Made by a program: the position numbers and the translations under genes | NCBI GenBank assembly: GCA_913041495.1 | Contig: CAJWHT010000032.1 | Location: 1-39,515, forward strand | DNA: 39,515 bases | Source: an uncultured Desulfobacteraceae bacterium | GTDB taxonomy: Bacteria > Desulfobacterota > Desulfobacteria > Desulfobacterales > Desulfobacteraceae | Direction: 5' to 3' | Shown here: positions 1 to 8,304 of the stretch, piece by piece | How positions within the stretch are numbered: position 1 is the first letter of the stretch | How the letters are laid out: the number at the start of each line of letters is the position of its first letter | The notes under the pieces: model-generated | Database searches by the model: none | What the model saw: the letters and a program-made list of their open reading frames with translations, nothing else | Told to the model about the DNA's origin: nothing

Positions 1-1128
1 GGTATCGTGGAATCGTCCATTATCACCGAAGAGCTGGCCGCGGCCTGTCCGGGCATTGCCACCTCGGTGTTTGACAATTCCCTGGGCATGGAGCCGATTA
101 TCCTCTCGGATAATGAGCCGGCCAAAAAAAAATACCTGTCAAAAGTGCTCAATGAGGGCAAGTTCATCTGCTTTGCCACCTCAGAGGCGATCCTGGGATC
201 TGATGTGGCAGGCATCCGCTGCCGGGCGGAAGAAACCGGGGGCGATTATATTCTCAACGGCACCAAATTCTGGATCACCAATGCGGGAATTGCCGATTAC
301 ATGACGGTATTTGCCACGGTGGACCCGTCAAAAAAGCATGACGGCATTGCTGCCTTTGTGGTGGAAAGAGACTGGGACGGGGTGCGCACGGGGGATCATA
401 TTCCAAAGCTTGGCCAACGGGGATCCAATACCGCAGCCCTGTCATTTAAAGATGTCCGTGTGCCGGCTGAAAATGTGATTGCCCGGCCGGGCCAGGGGTT
501 TGCCCTGGCCATGAGAACCTTTGCCCGGACAAGGCCGGTGATCGGCGCCTTTGCCGTGGGAGCGGCCAGGTCGGCCATGGAATTTGCCATTGACTATGTG
601 AAAAAGCGCAAGGCGTTTGGTACGGAAATCGCCAACTTCCAGGCCCTGCAGTTTAAAATCGCGGAAATGTTCCAAAAGGTGGAAACGTCCCGCCTGCTTG
701 TCCAGAAAGCATCCTGGGAGGCCGATAACCTGCCGGACGGTACCATATCCGCATCAGTTGCGAAAATGTATGCCGCGGAGGCGGCCTGGGAGGTGGCGGA
801 CGAGGCACTGCAGATTTTCGGCGGATTCGGATATACCCGAATGTTCCCCATTGAAAAGCTTCTCAGGGATGTCCGCCTGTTCCGGATTTATGAGGGCACC
901 AGTGAAATTCAGCGGGTGATCCTGTCCGGCTTTGCCCTGAACGGGTATCAGCCCGTGATGCCGGCCCTGGCAGACCTGCCCCTGTCCGGGGAAGCAACCC
1001 AAAGCAAGGGCAAAGGCACCTGGCGGTGCCGGATGTGCGGCCATGTCCACCACGGCGATGCCCCGCCAGAGGTTTGCCCGCTCTGCCTGTTCCCCGATAC
1101 GGCGTTTGAGGACAAATCTTCCAAATAA
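1..1128 (+). CDS. Acyl-CoA dehydrogenase with C-terminal rubredoxin-like domain (5' partial)
   Basis: This is a flavin-dependent acyl-CoA dehydrogenase, which oxidises an acyl-CoA to the enoyl-CoA in fatty or organic acid breakdown. The frame is open to the first base, and about 60-70 residues normally found before the visible part are missing, so the gene starts outside the window; the GTG at 7 is probably internal. Counting from that GTG, the middle FAD-binding beta domain is seen around residues 55-150 and the C-terminal helical domain at 165-310. The catalytic base is E296 in the YEGTSEIQ motif. After a short linker comes a rubredoxin-like knuckle pair, with C341, C344, C357 and C360 placed to bind one iron. 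Such fusions suggest electrons leave the FAD through the attached iron centre, although ETF could still be the acceptor; this is inference. The next gene, sucA, begins about 145 bases downstream. Substrate chain length cannot be told from sequence. Confidence 0.93.
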   Translation, partial: GIVESSIITEELAAACPGIATSVFDNSLGMEPIILSDNEPAKKKYLSKVLNEGKFICFATSEAILGSDVAGIRCRAEETGGDYILNGTKFWITNAGIADYMTVFATVDPSKKHDGIAAFVVERDWDGVRTGDHIPKLGQRGSNTAALSFKDVRVPAENVIARPGQGFALAMRTFARTRPVIGAFAVGAARSAMEFAIDYVKKRKAFGTEIANFQALQFKIAEMFQKVETSRLLVQKASWEADNLPDGTISASVAKMYAAEAAWEVADEALQIFGGFGYTRMFPIEKLLRDVRLFRIYEGTSEIQRVILSGFALNGYQPVMPALADLPLSGEATQSKGKGTWRCRMCGHVHHGDAPPEVCPLCLFPDTAFEDKSSK

Positions 1129-1260
1129 TTATGCGCACCTAACATTGAATTTCCCGGCATCATGCCCATATTAGGCCAAAGAAGACGGTATTAAGGTCTT
1201 TTATCCCGGCAGGTGCCGGCATGAAATAAAACTTGGGTTTTGGCGCAGTCTGCGGCCTAA

Positions 1261-1267
1261 AGGAAGG
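1261..1267 (+). promoter_or_regulatory. Shine-Dalgarno site that decides the sucA start
   Basis: AGGAAGG abuts an ATG at 1268 with no spacer but lies 6 bases before a second in-frame ATG at 1274. The spacing favours 1274 as the true start of sucA. Confidence 0.7.
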
Positions 1268-1273
1268 ATGCAT

Positions 1274-3991
1274 ATGGATGTGAGCGGAATCTGGGATCTT
1301 GACTACATGGAAGCGCTTTACAGGCAGTGGAAGGAAAATCCGGATGCTGTGGGCAGCGACTGGCAGCATTTTTTCAAAGGGGTTGAATTTTCTTCGAGGG
1401 GCCTGCCTGCCAAAGACGGCGGCACGCCAGTTCAGGCCGGCGTAGACGCCCTGATCCACCGGTACCGGGACCTGGGGCATCTGATGGCCTGTATGGACCC
1501 TTTGACGGCCTGCCCCACCTCCCATCCCCTGTTGGCGCTTGAAAATTTCGGATTGTCCGAAACGGACCTGGAAAAGGAATTTCGGGGGGTGAACGGAGAG
1601 CTTTCCGTGCCCCTGAAAGAGATCATCGGCCAGTTACGGCAGACCTATTGCCGCTCCCTGGGGGTTGAATACATGCACCTGCAGGACCCTGTGGAAAAAA
1701 AATGGCTCCGGGAACGAATGGAGCCTTCAACAAACCTGGCCAGTTTAACCGGCCCGGAAAAACGGCGCATTTTAAAGAAGCTGGTGGAAACCACCGCATT
1801 TGAGAAATTCTTGCACAAGCGCTATCCCGGGCAGACCCGGTTTTCCCTGGAAGGTGCGGAGGTGGTGGTACCCATGATGGACCGGCTGTTCTCCCTTGCC
1901 GCAGGGGCAGGGTGCCGGGAAATCGTTCTGGGCATGGCCCACCGCGGCCGGCTGAGCATTCTCACCCAGGTGCTTCAAAAACCCTATGCGGAAGTTTTTA
2001 GTGAATTTGAGGCCTGCTACGATCCCGAACACAGCACCGGTGCCGGGGATGTGAAATACCACAACGGATACCTGGCAGACCTTAACATTGGCGGCAATAC
2101 ACCGCTCAAGGTACTGCTCATGAGCAACCCCAGCCACCTGGAATCGGTAAACCCGGTGGTGGAGGGAATCGCCCGGGCCCGTCAGGACGGTTTGGATGCT
2201 GACGGCAGATCACAGGTCCTGCCGATGCTTATTCACGGCGATGCCGCCTTCGCAGGGCAGGGGGTGGTGGCGGAAACCCTGAATATGTCCCGGCTTGAGG
2301 GCTATCAAACCGGCGGTACCATCCACGTGGTCATCAACAACCAGATCGGCTATACCACCGCACCGGAACATGCCCGCTCCACACGGTATTCCACAGATAT
2401 CGCAAAGATGCTCATGGTCCCGGTATTTCACGTCCACGGCGAAGACCCCGAGGCCGTGATGCAGGCTGTGAACCTGGCCGTTGATTATAGGTGGGCCTTT
2501 CAAAAGGACGTGGTCATTGACGTGGTCTGCTACCGCCGGTACGGCCACAATGAGGGGGACGAACCTTATTTTACCCAGCCTGCGATGTACGACCGCATCC
2601 GGCAACGCCCTTCTTTGTACAAGGTCTACCGGGATCAACTGGCCACCGATGATCCGGAGGCGGCCCAGGCGGCTGAAGCGATCCGGAGCGCTTGCGAAGA
2701 GGAGCTGTCCGCCGTGCATGACCGCATTCGCGGACAGGAGTGCGCCTTCAATGAGAACCGGTTCTACGAGGAATGGGATACGGTTTCCCCCGCTTATTCA
2801 CCTGCCCCTGTGGCCACGGGGGTTCCGGAAAGAGAACTCAAGGCCCGGGCACATGCCCTGTATACGCCCCCATCCCAATTTACCCTGCACAGAAAGCTGG
2901 AACGGGTCTTTGACACGCGGCTGCAAACCGTATCAGAGGGCTCCGGCATTGACTGGGCCACGGCTGAGGCCCTTGCCTTTGCATCCCTTGCGGCCCAGGG
3001 GGTGCCGATAAGGCTCAGCGGCCAGGACAGCGGCCGTGGCACCTTTTCCCAGCGTCACAGCGTATTGCGGGACATGAAAACCGGCAAACGCCACGTCCCA
3101 CTCAATGCCATTGCCGGGGATCAGGCCCCGTACCGGGTTTACGACAGCTTTCTGTCCGAAGCCGGTGTCCTGGGATTTGAATACGGATATGCCCTTGCAC
3201 GGCCCCGTCACCTGGTGCTGTGGGAGGCCCAGTTCGGGGATTTCATCAACAATGCCCAGGCCGTGGTGGATCTTTACATCGCCAGCGGCGAATCCAAATG
3301 GCAGCGGCAAAACGGGCTGGTGCTGCTGTTGCCCCACGGGTATGAAGGCATGGGGCCGGAACACTCCAGTGCCCGGGTGGAGCGGTTTCTCCAGTTATGC
3401 GCCGGAAACAACCTGCAGGTGTGCAATCCCACCACGCCTGCCCAGTATTTCCATCTCCTGCGGCGGCAGGCCCTTCAGCCCTTTAGAAAGCCCCTGATCG
3501 TGCTGACCCCCAAAAGCCTGCTGCGCCATCCCAAGGCGGTATCCAACCTTTCGGAAATGACATCCGGCACCTATCGTACCGTGATCGAAGATACAGGCGC
3601 CCGGACCGGGATCAACCGGGTATTGTTCTGTGCCGGAAAAATATATTACGATTTGATGGAACACATGGATACCCTTGGCATAACAGACACCGCCGTCATT
3701 CGTATTGAGCAGTACTATCCGTTCCCGGACCGGGAACTGGAAAAGGCCATTGCCCCGTTTAAAACGGCTGCGGAATGGTTTTGGGTGCAAGAAGAGCCTG
3801 CCAATATGGGGGCCTGGGAATTTATCCGCCCGAACATACAGCAAATGCTTTCCGCACCGCTTGTGTATGCCGGCAGGCCAAGGGCCGCATCCCCTGCCAC
3901 GGGGTATTCCAAACTGCATAAACAAGAGCAGGCCGCGATCCTGACACAGGCCCTGTCGACGGGCCATGGGCTCGAACGCAAAACCGGCTGA
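1274..3991 (+). CDS. sucA: 2-oxoglutarate dehydrogenase E1 component
   Basis: This is the thiamine-diphosphate-dependent E1 subunit that decarboxylates 2-oxoglutarate and passes the succinyl group to the lipoyl arm of E2. It is 905 residues from the ATG at 1274, the usual length for SucA. Near the N-terminus (about 10-40) lies the short E2-contact helix region with a DWQHFF-like motif. The substrate-loop GMAHRGRL motif is near residue 221, and the ThDP/Mg motif runs from HGDAAFAGQG (about 320) to NNQIGYTT (about 355). The C-terminal transketolase-like half includes SGQDSGRGTFSQRH near 582 and a GPEHSSAR motif. It is followed after 17 bases by sucB and then lpd, so all three enzymes of the complex are encoded together. 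The product is succinyl-CoA and NADH in the cytoplasm. No damage is seen. Confidence 0.97.
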   Translation: MDVSGIWDLDYMEALYRQWKENPDAVGSDWQHFFKGVEFSSRGLPAKDGGTPVQAGVDALIHRYRDLGHLMACMDPLTACPTSHPLLALENFGLSETDLEKEFRGVNGELSVPLKEIIGQLRQTYCRSLGVEYMHLQDPVEKKWLRERMEPSTNLASLTGPEKRRILKKLVETTAFEKFLHKRYPGQTRFSLEGAEVVVPMMDRLFSLAAGAGCREIVLGMAHRGRLSILTQVLQKPYAEVFSEFEACYDPEHSTGAGDVKYHNGYLADLNIGGNTPLKVLLMSNPSHLESVNPVVEGIARARQDGLDADGRSQVLPMLIHGDAAFAGQGVVAETLNMSRLEGYQTGGTIHVVINNQIGYTTAPEHARSTRYSTDIAKMLMVPVFHVHGEDPEAVMQAVNLAVDYRWAFQKDVVIDVVCYRRYGHNEGDEPYFTQPAMYDRIRQRPSLYKVYRDQLATDDPEAAQAAEAIRSACEEELSAVHDRIRGQECAFNENRFYEEWDTVSPAYSPAPVATGVPERELKARAHALYTPPSQFTLHRKLERVFDTRLQTVSEGSGIDWATAEALAFASLAAQGVPIRLSGQDSGRGTFSQRHSVLRDMKTGKRHVPLNAIAGDQAPYRVYDSFLSEAGVLGFEYGYALARPRHLVLWEAQFGDFINNAQAVVDLYIASGESKWQRQNGLVLLLPHGYEGMGPEHSSARVERFLQLCAGNNLQVCNPTTPAQYFHLLRRQALQPFRKPLIVLTPKSLLRHPKAVSNLSEMTSGTYRTVIEDTGARTGINRVLFCAGKIYYDLMEHMDTLGITDTAVIRIEQYYPFPDRELEKAIAPFKTAAEWFWVQEEPANMGAWEFIRPNIQQMLSAPLVYAGRPRAASPATGYSKLHKQEQAAILTQALSTGHGLERKTG

Positions 3992-4008
3992 TAATAAAAG
4001 GAGTCGCC

Positions 4009-5244
4009 ATGGAAATAGAGGTAACGGTGCCAAGCGTTGGAGAATCAATCACAGAGGCCTTGCTCGTCCAGTGGTTCAAGTCAGATGGTGAGCCGGTGGA
4101 AAAGGGTGATCCCCTGTTTCTTATCGAAACCGATAAAATCACCCTGGAGGTTGAGGCCGAAGCCGATGGGATACTCCATATCCGGTCGCAGGAAGGGCAG
4201 AACGTTGCCATCGGTGCCGTGGTAGCAGAAATTAGGGCTGAAAGTGCGTCCCCGGCAGTTGCAAAGGAACCATCAGAGGCCAAGGCAAGCGAATCCCAAC
4301 AGGAGTCTTCGACACCTGCTCCGGATGCCCCGGACGTGCAACGGCCGGAGGGCGGGGATCTGGCCCCATCGGTCCGGCGGCTGGCAGCCCGGGAACAGGT
4401 GGATTTAACCCAGGTCCGGGGCACGGGTCCCGGTAACCGGGTTACCAAAGGGGATGTCCTCCTCCATCTGGAATCCCGAGACGCCCTGCCACCCGAACCT
4501 CCACCTGCAGCGCAGGCCGCTTCCCAAAGCACTGATACGGACCCGGAGGCGGTGACCCGTGAGACCATGAGCCCCATCCGCAGCCGCATTGCGGACCGCC
4601 TCCTGGAGGCCCGACAGAATACGGCCATGCTGACCACCTTCAACGAGATTGACATGAGCCGGACCATGGAGATGCGCAACAGGTTCAAGGAGGCCTTTCA
4701 ACAAAAGCATCAGGTCTCTTTGGGGTTTATGTCATTTTTTACCAAAGCCTGTGTGGAGGCGCTCAAGGAATTTCCCCAGGTCAACGCCTTTGTGGAGGGC
4801 AAGGATATTGTGCATCACCACTACTACCACATTGGTGTGGCCATCGGTTCCGGCAAGGGACTTGTGGTGCCGGTGATCCGGCATGCGGACAAACTGGGCT
4901 TTGCCGGGATAGAACAGGCGATCCAGGACTATGTAACAAAAATTAAAGAGAACCGGATCAGCCTTTCGGACATGGAAGGGGGCACCTTTACCATCAGCAA
5001 CGGCGGGGTGTACGGGTCCCTGTTGAGCACCCCGATTTTGAATACCCCCCAAAGCGGGATTCTGGGGATGCACAAGATCGAAAAGCGCCCGGTGGTGGTG
5101 GACGACGAAATCGTTATCCGGCCCATGATGTATGTGGCCTTAAGCTATGACCACCGCATCATTGACGGCCGGGAAGCGGTCTCCTTTTTAAAACGGATCA
5201 AGGCCTGCATTGAGAACCCTGAACGATTGATATTGGAGGTCTGA
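4009..5244 (+). CDS. sucB: Dihydrolipoyl succinyltransferase (2-oxoglutarate dehydrogenase E2)
   Basis: This is the core acyltransferase of the 2-oxoglutarate dehydrogenase complex; it moves the succinyl group from lipoate to CoA. It has 411 residues, normal for a single-lipoyl E2. The lipoyl domain occupies residues 1-77 with the modified lysine at K43 in ETDKI. An Ala/Pro/Glu-rich linker follows, then the peripheral-subunit-binding domain at about 115-152, a second linker, and the catalytic domain from about 185. The active site motif SYDHRIIDG places H382 and D386 as the catalytic pair. The start is supported by AGGAG 7 bases upstream. The stop codon overlaps the lpd start by one base (TGATG), so translation is probably coupled. 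An E2 for another 2-oxo acid is possible, but the adjacent SucA-type E1 makes succinyltransferase the best call. Confidence 0.96.
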   Translation: MEIEVTVPSVGESITEALLVQWFKSDGEPVEKGDPLFLIETDKITLEVEAEADGILHIRSQEGQNVAIGAVVAEIRAESASPAVAKEPSEAKASESQQESSTPAPDAPDVQRPEGGDLAPSVRRLAAREQVDLTQVRGTGPGNRVTKGDVLLHLESRDALPPEPPPAAQAASQSTDTDPEAVTRETMSPIRSRIADRLLEARQNTAMLTTFNEIDMSRTMEMRNRFKEAFQQKHQVSLGFMSFFTKACVEALKEFPQVNAFVEGKDIVHHHYYHIGVAIGSGKGLVVPVIRHADKLGFAGIEQAIQDYVTKIKENRISLSDMEGGTFTISNGGVYGSLLSTPILNTPQSGILGMHKIEKRPVVVDDEIVIRPMMYVALSYDHRIIDGREAVSFLKRIKACIENPERLILEV

Positions 5245-6641
5245 TGAAAGAATCACGTCAAAAATACGACCTTGCGGTGATCGGAGCAGGTCCGGCAGGA
5301 TATGTTGCCGCGGTCCGTGCGGCCCAGCTTGGACTTAACACCGTCTGCATCGAAAAAGACGCCTCCTTGGGCGGGGTGTGCCTGAATGCCGGTTGCATAC
5401 CCAGCAAAGCCCTGCTGGACTCCAGCGAGCTGTTCCACCAGGCATCACACAACTTTGCCGATCACGGGATTTCCGTGGCAGATGTCCGCCTGGACCTGGC
5501 CGCCATGATGGCCAGAAAAGAAAAGGTGGTGGCGGACCTGACCCAAAACGTCCGGGCGCTTCTGGAACGCAACAAGGTTGAGATCGTTCAGGGCGCGGCC
5601 CGCCTCACCCATGCGGACCGGATCCGGGTGACAAACGGCAAGGAAACTACGGCCATCCAGGCCGCGCACATCCTGCTTGCCACGGGCAGCGTGCCTGTGG
5701 ACCTGCCGGATCTGCCCGTGGATGGCAAGGTCATTGTGGGCTCCACAGAAGCGCTGAATTTTGATACGGTACCGGAAAGATTAGGTATTGTAGGGGGCGG
5801 ATATGTGGGGCTGGAACTGGGATCGGTATGGCAGCGCCTGGGTTCAAAGGTTACGGTCATTGAAATGCTTCCCCGGGCAGCGGCCGGCCTGGACGGCCAG
5901 GTGGCCCGAACCCTGACCCGGGAGTTGAAACGCCAGGGGCTTTCGCTTAAACTGAAAACACGGGTGGCCGATGCAAAGGTAAAAAACGGCAACGTAACCG
6001 TGTCACTGGTTTCGGATAAAGGCACGGAAACCGCCACCTTTGACAAGCTGCTGGTTTCCGTGGGCAGACGGCCTTCCACCGACGGGCTGGGCCTGGCTGA
6101 TGCCGGGGTGGAAATCCATCCGGATTCCGGGCGTATTAAGGTGGATGCCTCCTTTTGCACCAGCGTGCCCTCCATCTACGCGGTGGGGGATCTCATTGAC
6201 GGCCCCATGCTGGCCCACAAAGCCTCGGCCGAAGGTGTGGCTGCCGTGGAGTGCATGGCGGGCCTGCCCGGGGAGGTCAATTACGATGCTGTCCCGTCCG
6301 TGGTTTACACGGCGCCTGAAGTGGCCGGTGTGGGCCTGACTGAAGAGACCCTCAAATCCCGTGATATCCCCTACCGGTCAGGCGTCTATCCGTTTTCCGG
6401 CACTGCCCGGGCCCGCTGCCTGGGAGAGACGTTAGGCTTTGTCAAGGTGCTGGCCCATCAACGCACCGACCGGATACTGGGGGTGCATATCATCGGTCCG
6501 CGGGCCTCGGATCTGATTTCCGAAGCGGTGCTGGCCATGGAAATGGGGGCATCCTCCGAAGATCTGGCACGGACGGTCCACGGCCATCCCACCTTTTCAG
6601 AGGCCATCCAGGAGGCGGCGGCCGGGTTACTGCACAGCTAA
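5244..6641 (+). CDS. lpdA: Dihydrolipoyl dehydrogenase (E3)
   Basis: This FAD- and NAD-dependent disulfide oxidoreductase re-oxidises the dihydrolipoyl arm of E2 and makes NADH. It has 465 residues, typical for the family. The FAD-binding GAGPAG motif is near residue 12, and the redox-active disulfide is C46/C51 in GGVCLNAGCIPSK. The NAD-binding GGGYVGLELG segment lies in the middle, and the dimer-interface catalytic pair is H448/E453 in HGHPTFSE. It starts on the last base of the sucB stop with a GGAGG site just upstream, so it is the third gene of the operon. It may also serve other complexes that need E3, such as glycine cleavage. Confidence 0.97.
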   Translation: MKESRQKYDLAVIGAGPAGYVAAVRAAQLGLNTVCIEKDASLGGVCLNAGCIPSKALLDSSELFHQASHNFADHGISVADVRLDLAAMMARKEKVVADLTQNVRALLERNKVEIVQGAARLTHADRIRVTNGKETTAIQAAHILLATGSVPVDLPDLPVDGKVIVGSTEALNFDTVPERLGIVGGGYVGLELGSVWQRLGSKVTVIEMLPRAAAGLDGQVARTLTRELKRQGLSLKLKTRVADAKVKNGNVTVSLVSDKGTETATFDKLLVSVGRRPSTDGLGLADAGVEIHPDSGRIKVDASFCTSVPSIYAVGDLIDGPMLAHKASAEGVAAVECMAGLPGEVNYDAVPSVVYTAPEVAGVGLTEETLKSRDIPYRSGVYPFSGTARARCLGETLGFVKVLAHQRTDRILGVHIIGPRASDLISEAVLAMEMGASSEDLARTVHGHPTFSEAIQEAAAGLLHS

Positions 6642-6656
6642 AAAAAGGAGGCGCGT

Positions 6657-7676
6657 ATGGGAAAGACAGAACCAAAAGGGCACTGGGATCCCGGCACACT
6701 GCTTGAGATGTCCGGATATTATTGGAAAACCTGCACCCTGCATGCCGGGGTGAAACTGGATGTGTTTTCCACCATCGGATCCAAGTCCTTGACTTGTGAC
6801 CAGATCAACGCCGAACTGAACTGCGACAGGGAAGGGCTTTTACGGCTGCTCAACGCCCTGAGTGCCCTGAAACTTTTGAACAAAGAAAAGGACATCTATA
6901 CCAATACCGAAGCAGCAAAGTTGTTCCTGTCAAAATCCTCACCCCGGTATATCGGATTTATGATTATGCATCATCATCACCTGATGGCTTCCTGGCACAG
7001 GATGGACCAGGCAGTGAAGGAGGGCGGGCCCATCCGGGAGCGGTCGTCATTTACCTCTGAAGAGTGGCGGGAAAGCTTTTTGATGGGGATGTTCAATATC
7101 GGTATGGCCGTGGCGCCGGGCTTATCCAAGACGCTGGATCTGTCGGACTGCAAAAGGCTTTTGGACCTGGGCGGCGGCCCCGGTACATTTGCCATTCACT
7201 TTTGCCTGGCAAATCCGGGGATGATGGCATCTGTCTACGATCTGCCCACCACGGAACCCTTTGCCCGAAAGACCATGGCAGGTTTCAAGGTCGAAGACCG
7301 GGTTGATTTTATCCCGGGGGACTATACAAAGCAAGAATTGGATTTTCCGGACAGGTACGATGCCGTCTGGCTGTCCCATATCCTTCACGGGGAAGATCCC
7401 CGGACAGCAGCGGATGTTGTCAGGAAGGCGGTGTCTGCATTGAAGCCTGGGGGCAAAATCCTGATCCATGAGTTCATCCTCACTGAAAACATGGATGCGC
7501 CTTTATTTCCGGCATTGTTTTCCATCAACATGTATCTGGGCACTGAAGGCGGGCAGTCCTACAGCCAGGGACAATTGTCTGATATGCTTGAGGCGTGCGG
7601 GGTCGGGCAGATTACACGCCACCCCTTTGTGGGACCGACGGAATCGGGCATATTGACGGGCCGAAAAGAAGGATAA
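6657..7676 (+). CDS. SAM-dependent O-methyltransferase-like protein
   Basis: This class I methyltransferase of the O-methyltransferase (Methyltransf_2) type has an N-terminal winged-helix dimerisation region at about residues 20-105 and a Rossmann SAM-binding domain after about 150. The SAM motif LDLGGGPG begins at residue 169. A later LSHILHGED segment corresponds to the post-II motif and a conserved active-site region. It is 339 residues long, in the family range. It follows lpd by 15 bases with a strong GGAGG site, so it is probably co-transcribed with the 2-oxoglutarate dehydrogenase genes. The substrate is unknown: relatives methylate small hydroxylated aromatics, carotenoids or tetrapyrrole-like compounds. 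Nothing in the neighbourhood points to one of these. Confidence 0.85.
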   Translation: MGKTEPKGHWDPGTLLEMSGYYWKTCTLHAGVKLDVFSTIGSKSLTCDQINAELNCDREGLLRLLNALSALKLLNKEKDIYTNTEAAKLFLSKSSPRYIGFMIMHHHHLMASWHRMDQAVKEGGPIRERSSFTSEEWRESFLMGMFNIGMAVAPGLSKTLDLSDCKRLLDLGGGPGTFAIHFCLANPGMMASVYDLPTTEPFARKTMAGFKVEDRVDFIPGDYTKQELDFPDRYDAVWLSHILHGEDPRTAADVVRKAVSALKPGGKILIHEFILTENMDAPLFPALFSINMYLGTEGGQSYSQGQLSDMLEACGVGQITRHPFVGPTESGILTGRKEG

Positions 7677-7792
7677 GGCCGGCAGCCTTTTTGCGGCCAG
7701 CCCGGATGCTTTAAGACAGGCCGTGTCATTGCCATATGATTCAATTTAAAAAGAGACTTGAATACATCAACCAGCATTAAGGAGGACACATC

Positions 7793-8284
7793 ATGATCCC
7801 GAAGATAGATACGATTCTTTTTGCCACAGACCTTTCGGATACCTCCAGATACGCCTTTGGATACGCGGTGGATCTGGCAGAAAAATACGATGCAAAGATA
7901 AATATCATCCATGTTATGGAAAACCTGAACCATTCCATGGAAATACAGGTCAGCGAAATGGTGGGCGTGGACCGCTGGAATAAGATGAAGGCGGAGACCA
8001 CGTCTGAGTTGAAAAAGAAAATCCGGGACCGGGTGCACAGCTTTTGCGCCTCGGCAACCCCGGATGAGGCCAGTTGCCAGCTTCTGGTAACGGACGTCCA
8101 TATCAAAAAGGGTCTTGCCTGGGAGGAAATTTTAGAGGCTGCCGATGCCCTTGATGCCGGTATGATCGTCATGGGCACCAACGGGTATTCTCCCATCAAA
8201 GAGGTACTGATGGGCGGGACGGCCCGCAAAGTTGTCAAACGAAGCAAGGTGCCGACCCTCACCGTCCGTCTTCCAGAAGAGTAA
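7793..8284 (+). CDS. Universal stress protein (UspA family)
   Basis: This is a 163-residue single-domain Usp protein of the nucleotide-binding type. The N-terminus holds the first beta strand and a possible ATP-contact aspartate (ILFATDLSD, residues 5-13). The C-terminal G-x2-G-x9-G type nucleotide loop runs from MGTNGYSP (about 126) to the GGTARKVVKRSKVP segment. Start choice is supported by an AAGGAGG site 7 bases before the ATG. It has its own 116-base upstream region after the methyltransferase and converges on the polymerase gene. Family members respond to starvation, oxidative stress or energy limitation; the specific role here is not visible. Confidence 0.92.
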   Translation: MIPKIDTILFATDLSDTSRYAFGYAVDLAEKYDAKINIIHVMENLNHSMEIQVSEMVGVDRWNKMKAETTSELKKKIRDRVHSFCASATPDEASCQLLVTDVHIKKGLAWEEILEAADALDAGMIVMGTNGYSPIKEVLMGGTARKVVKRSKVPTLTVRLPEE

Positions 8285-8304
8285 TCCCAAGCCGGCGGTA
8301 TCTC

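Noticed and set aside
3822-4688. Long minus-strand frame of 288 codons opposite sucA/sucB
   Set aside because: It is antisense to two clear enzyme genes, spans their boundary, and has Arg/Ser-rich sequence with no family likeness.
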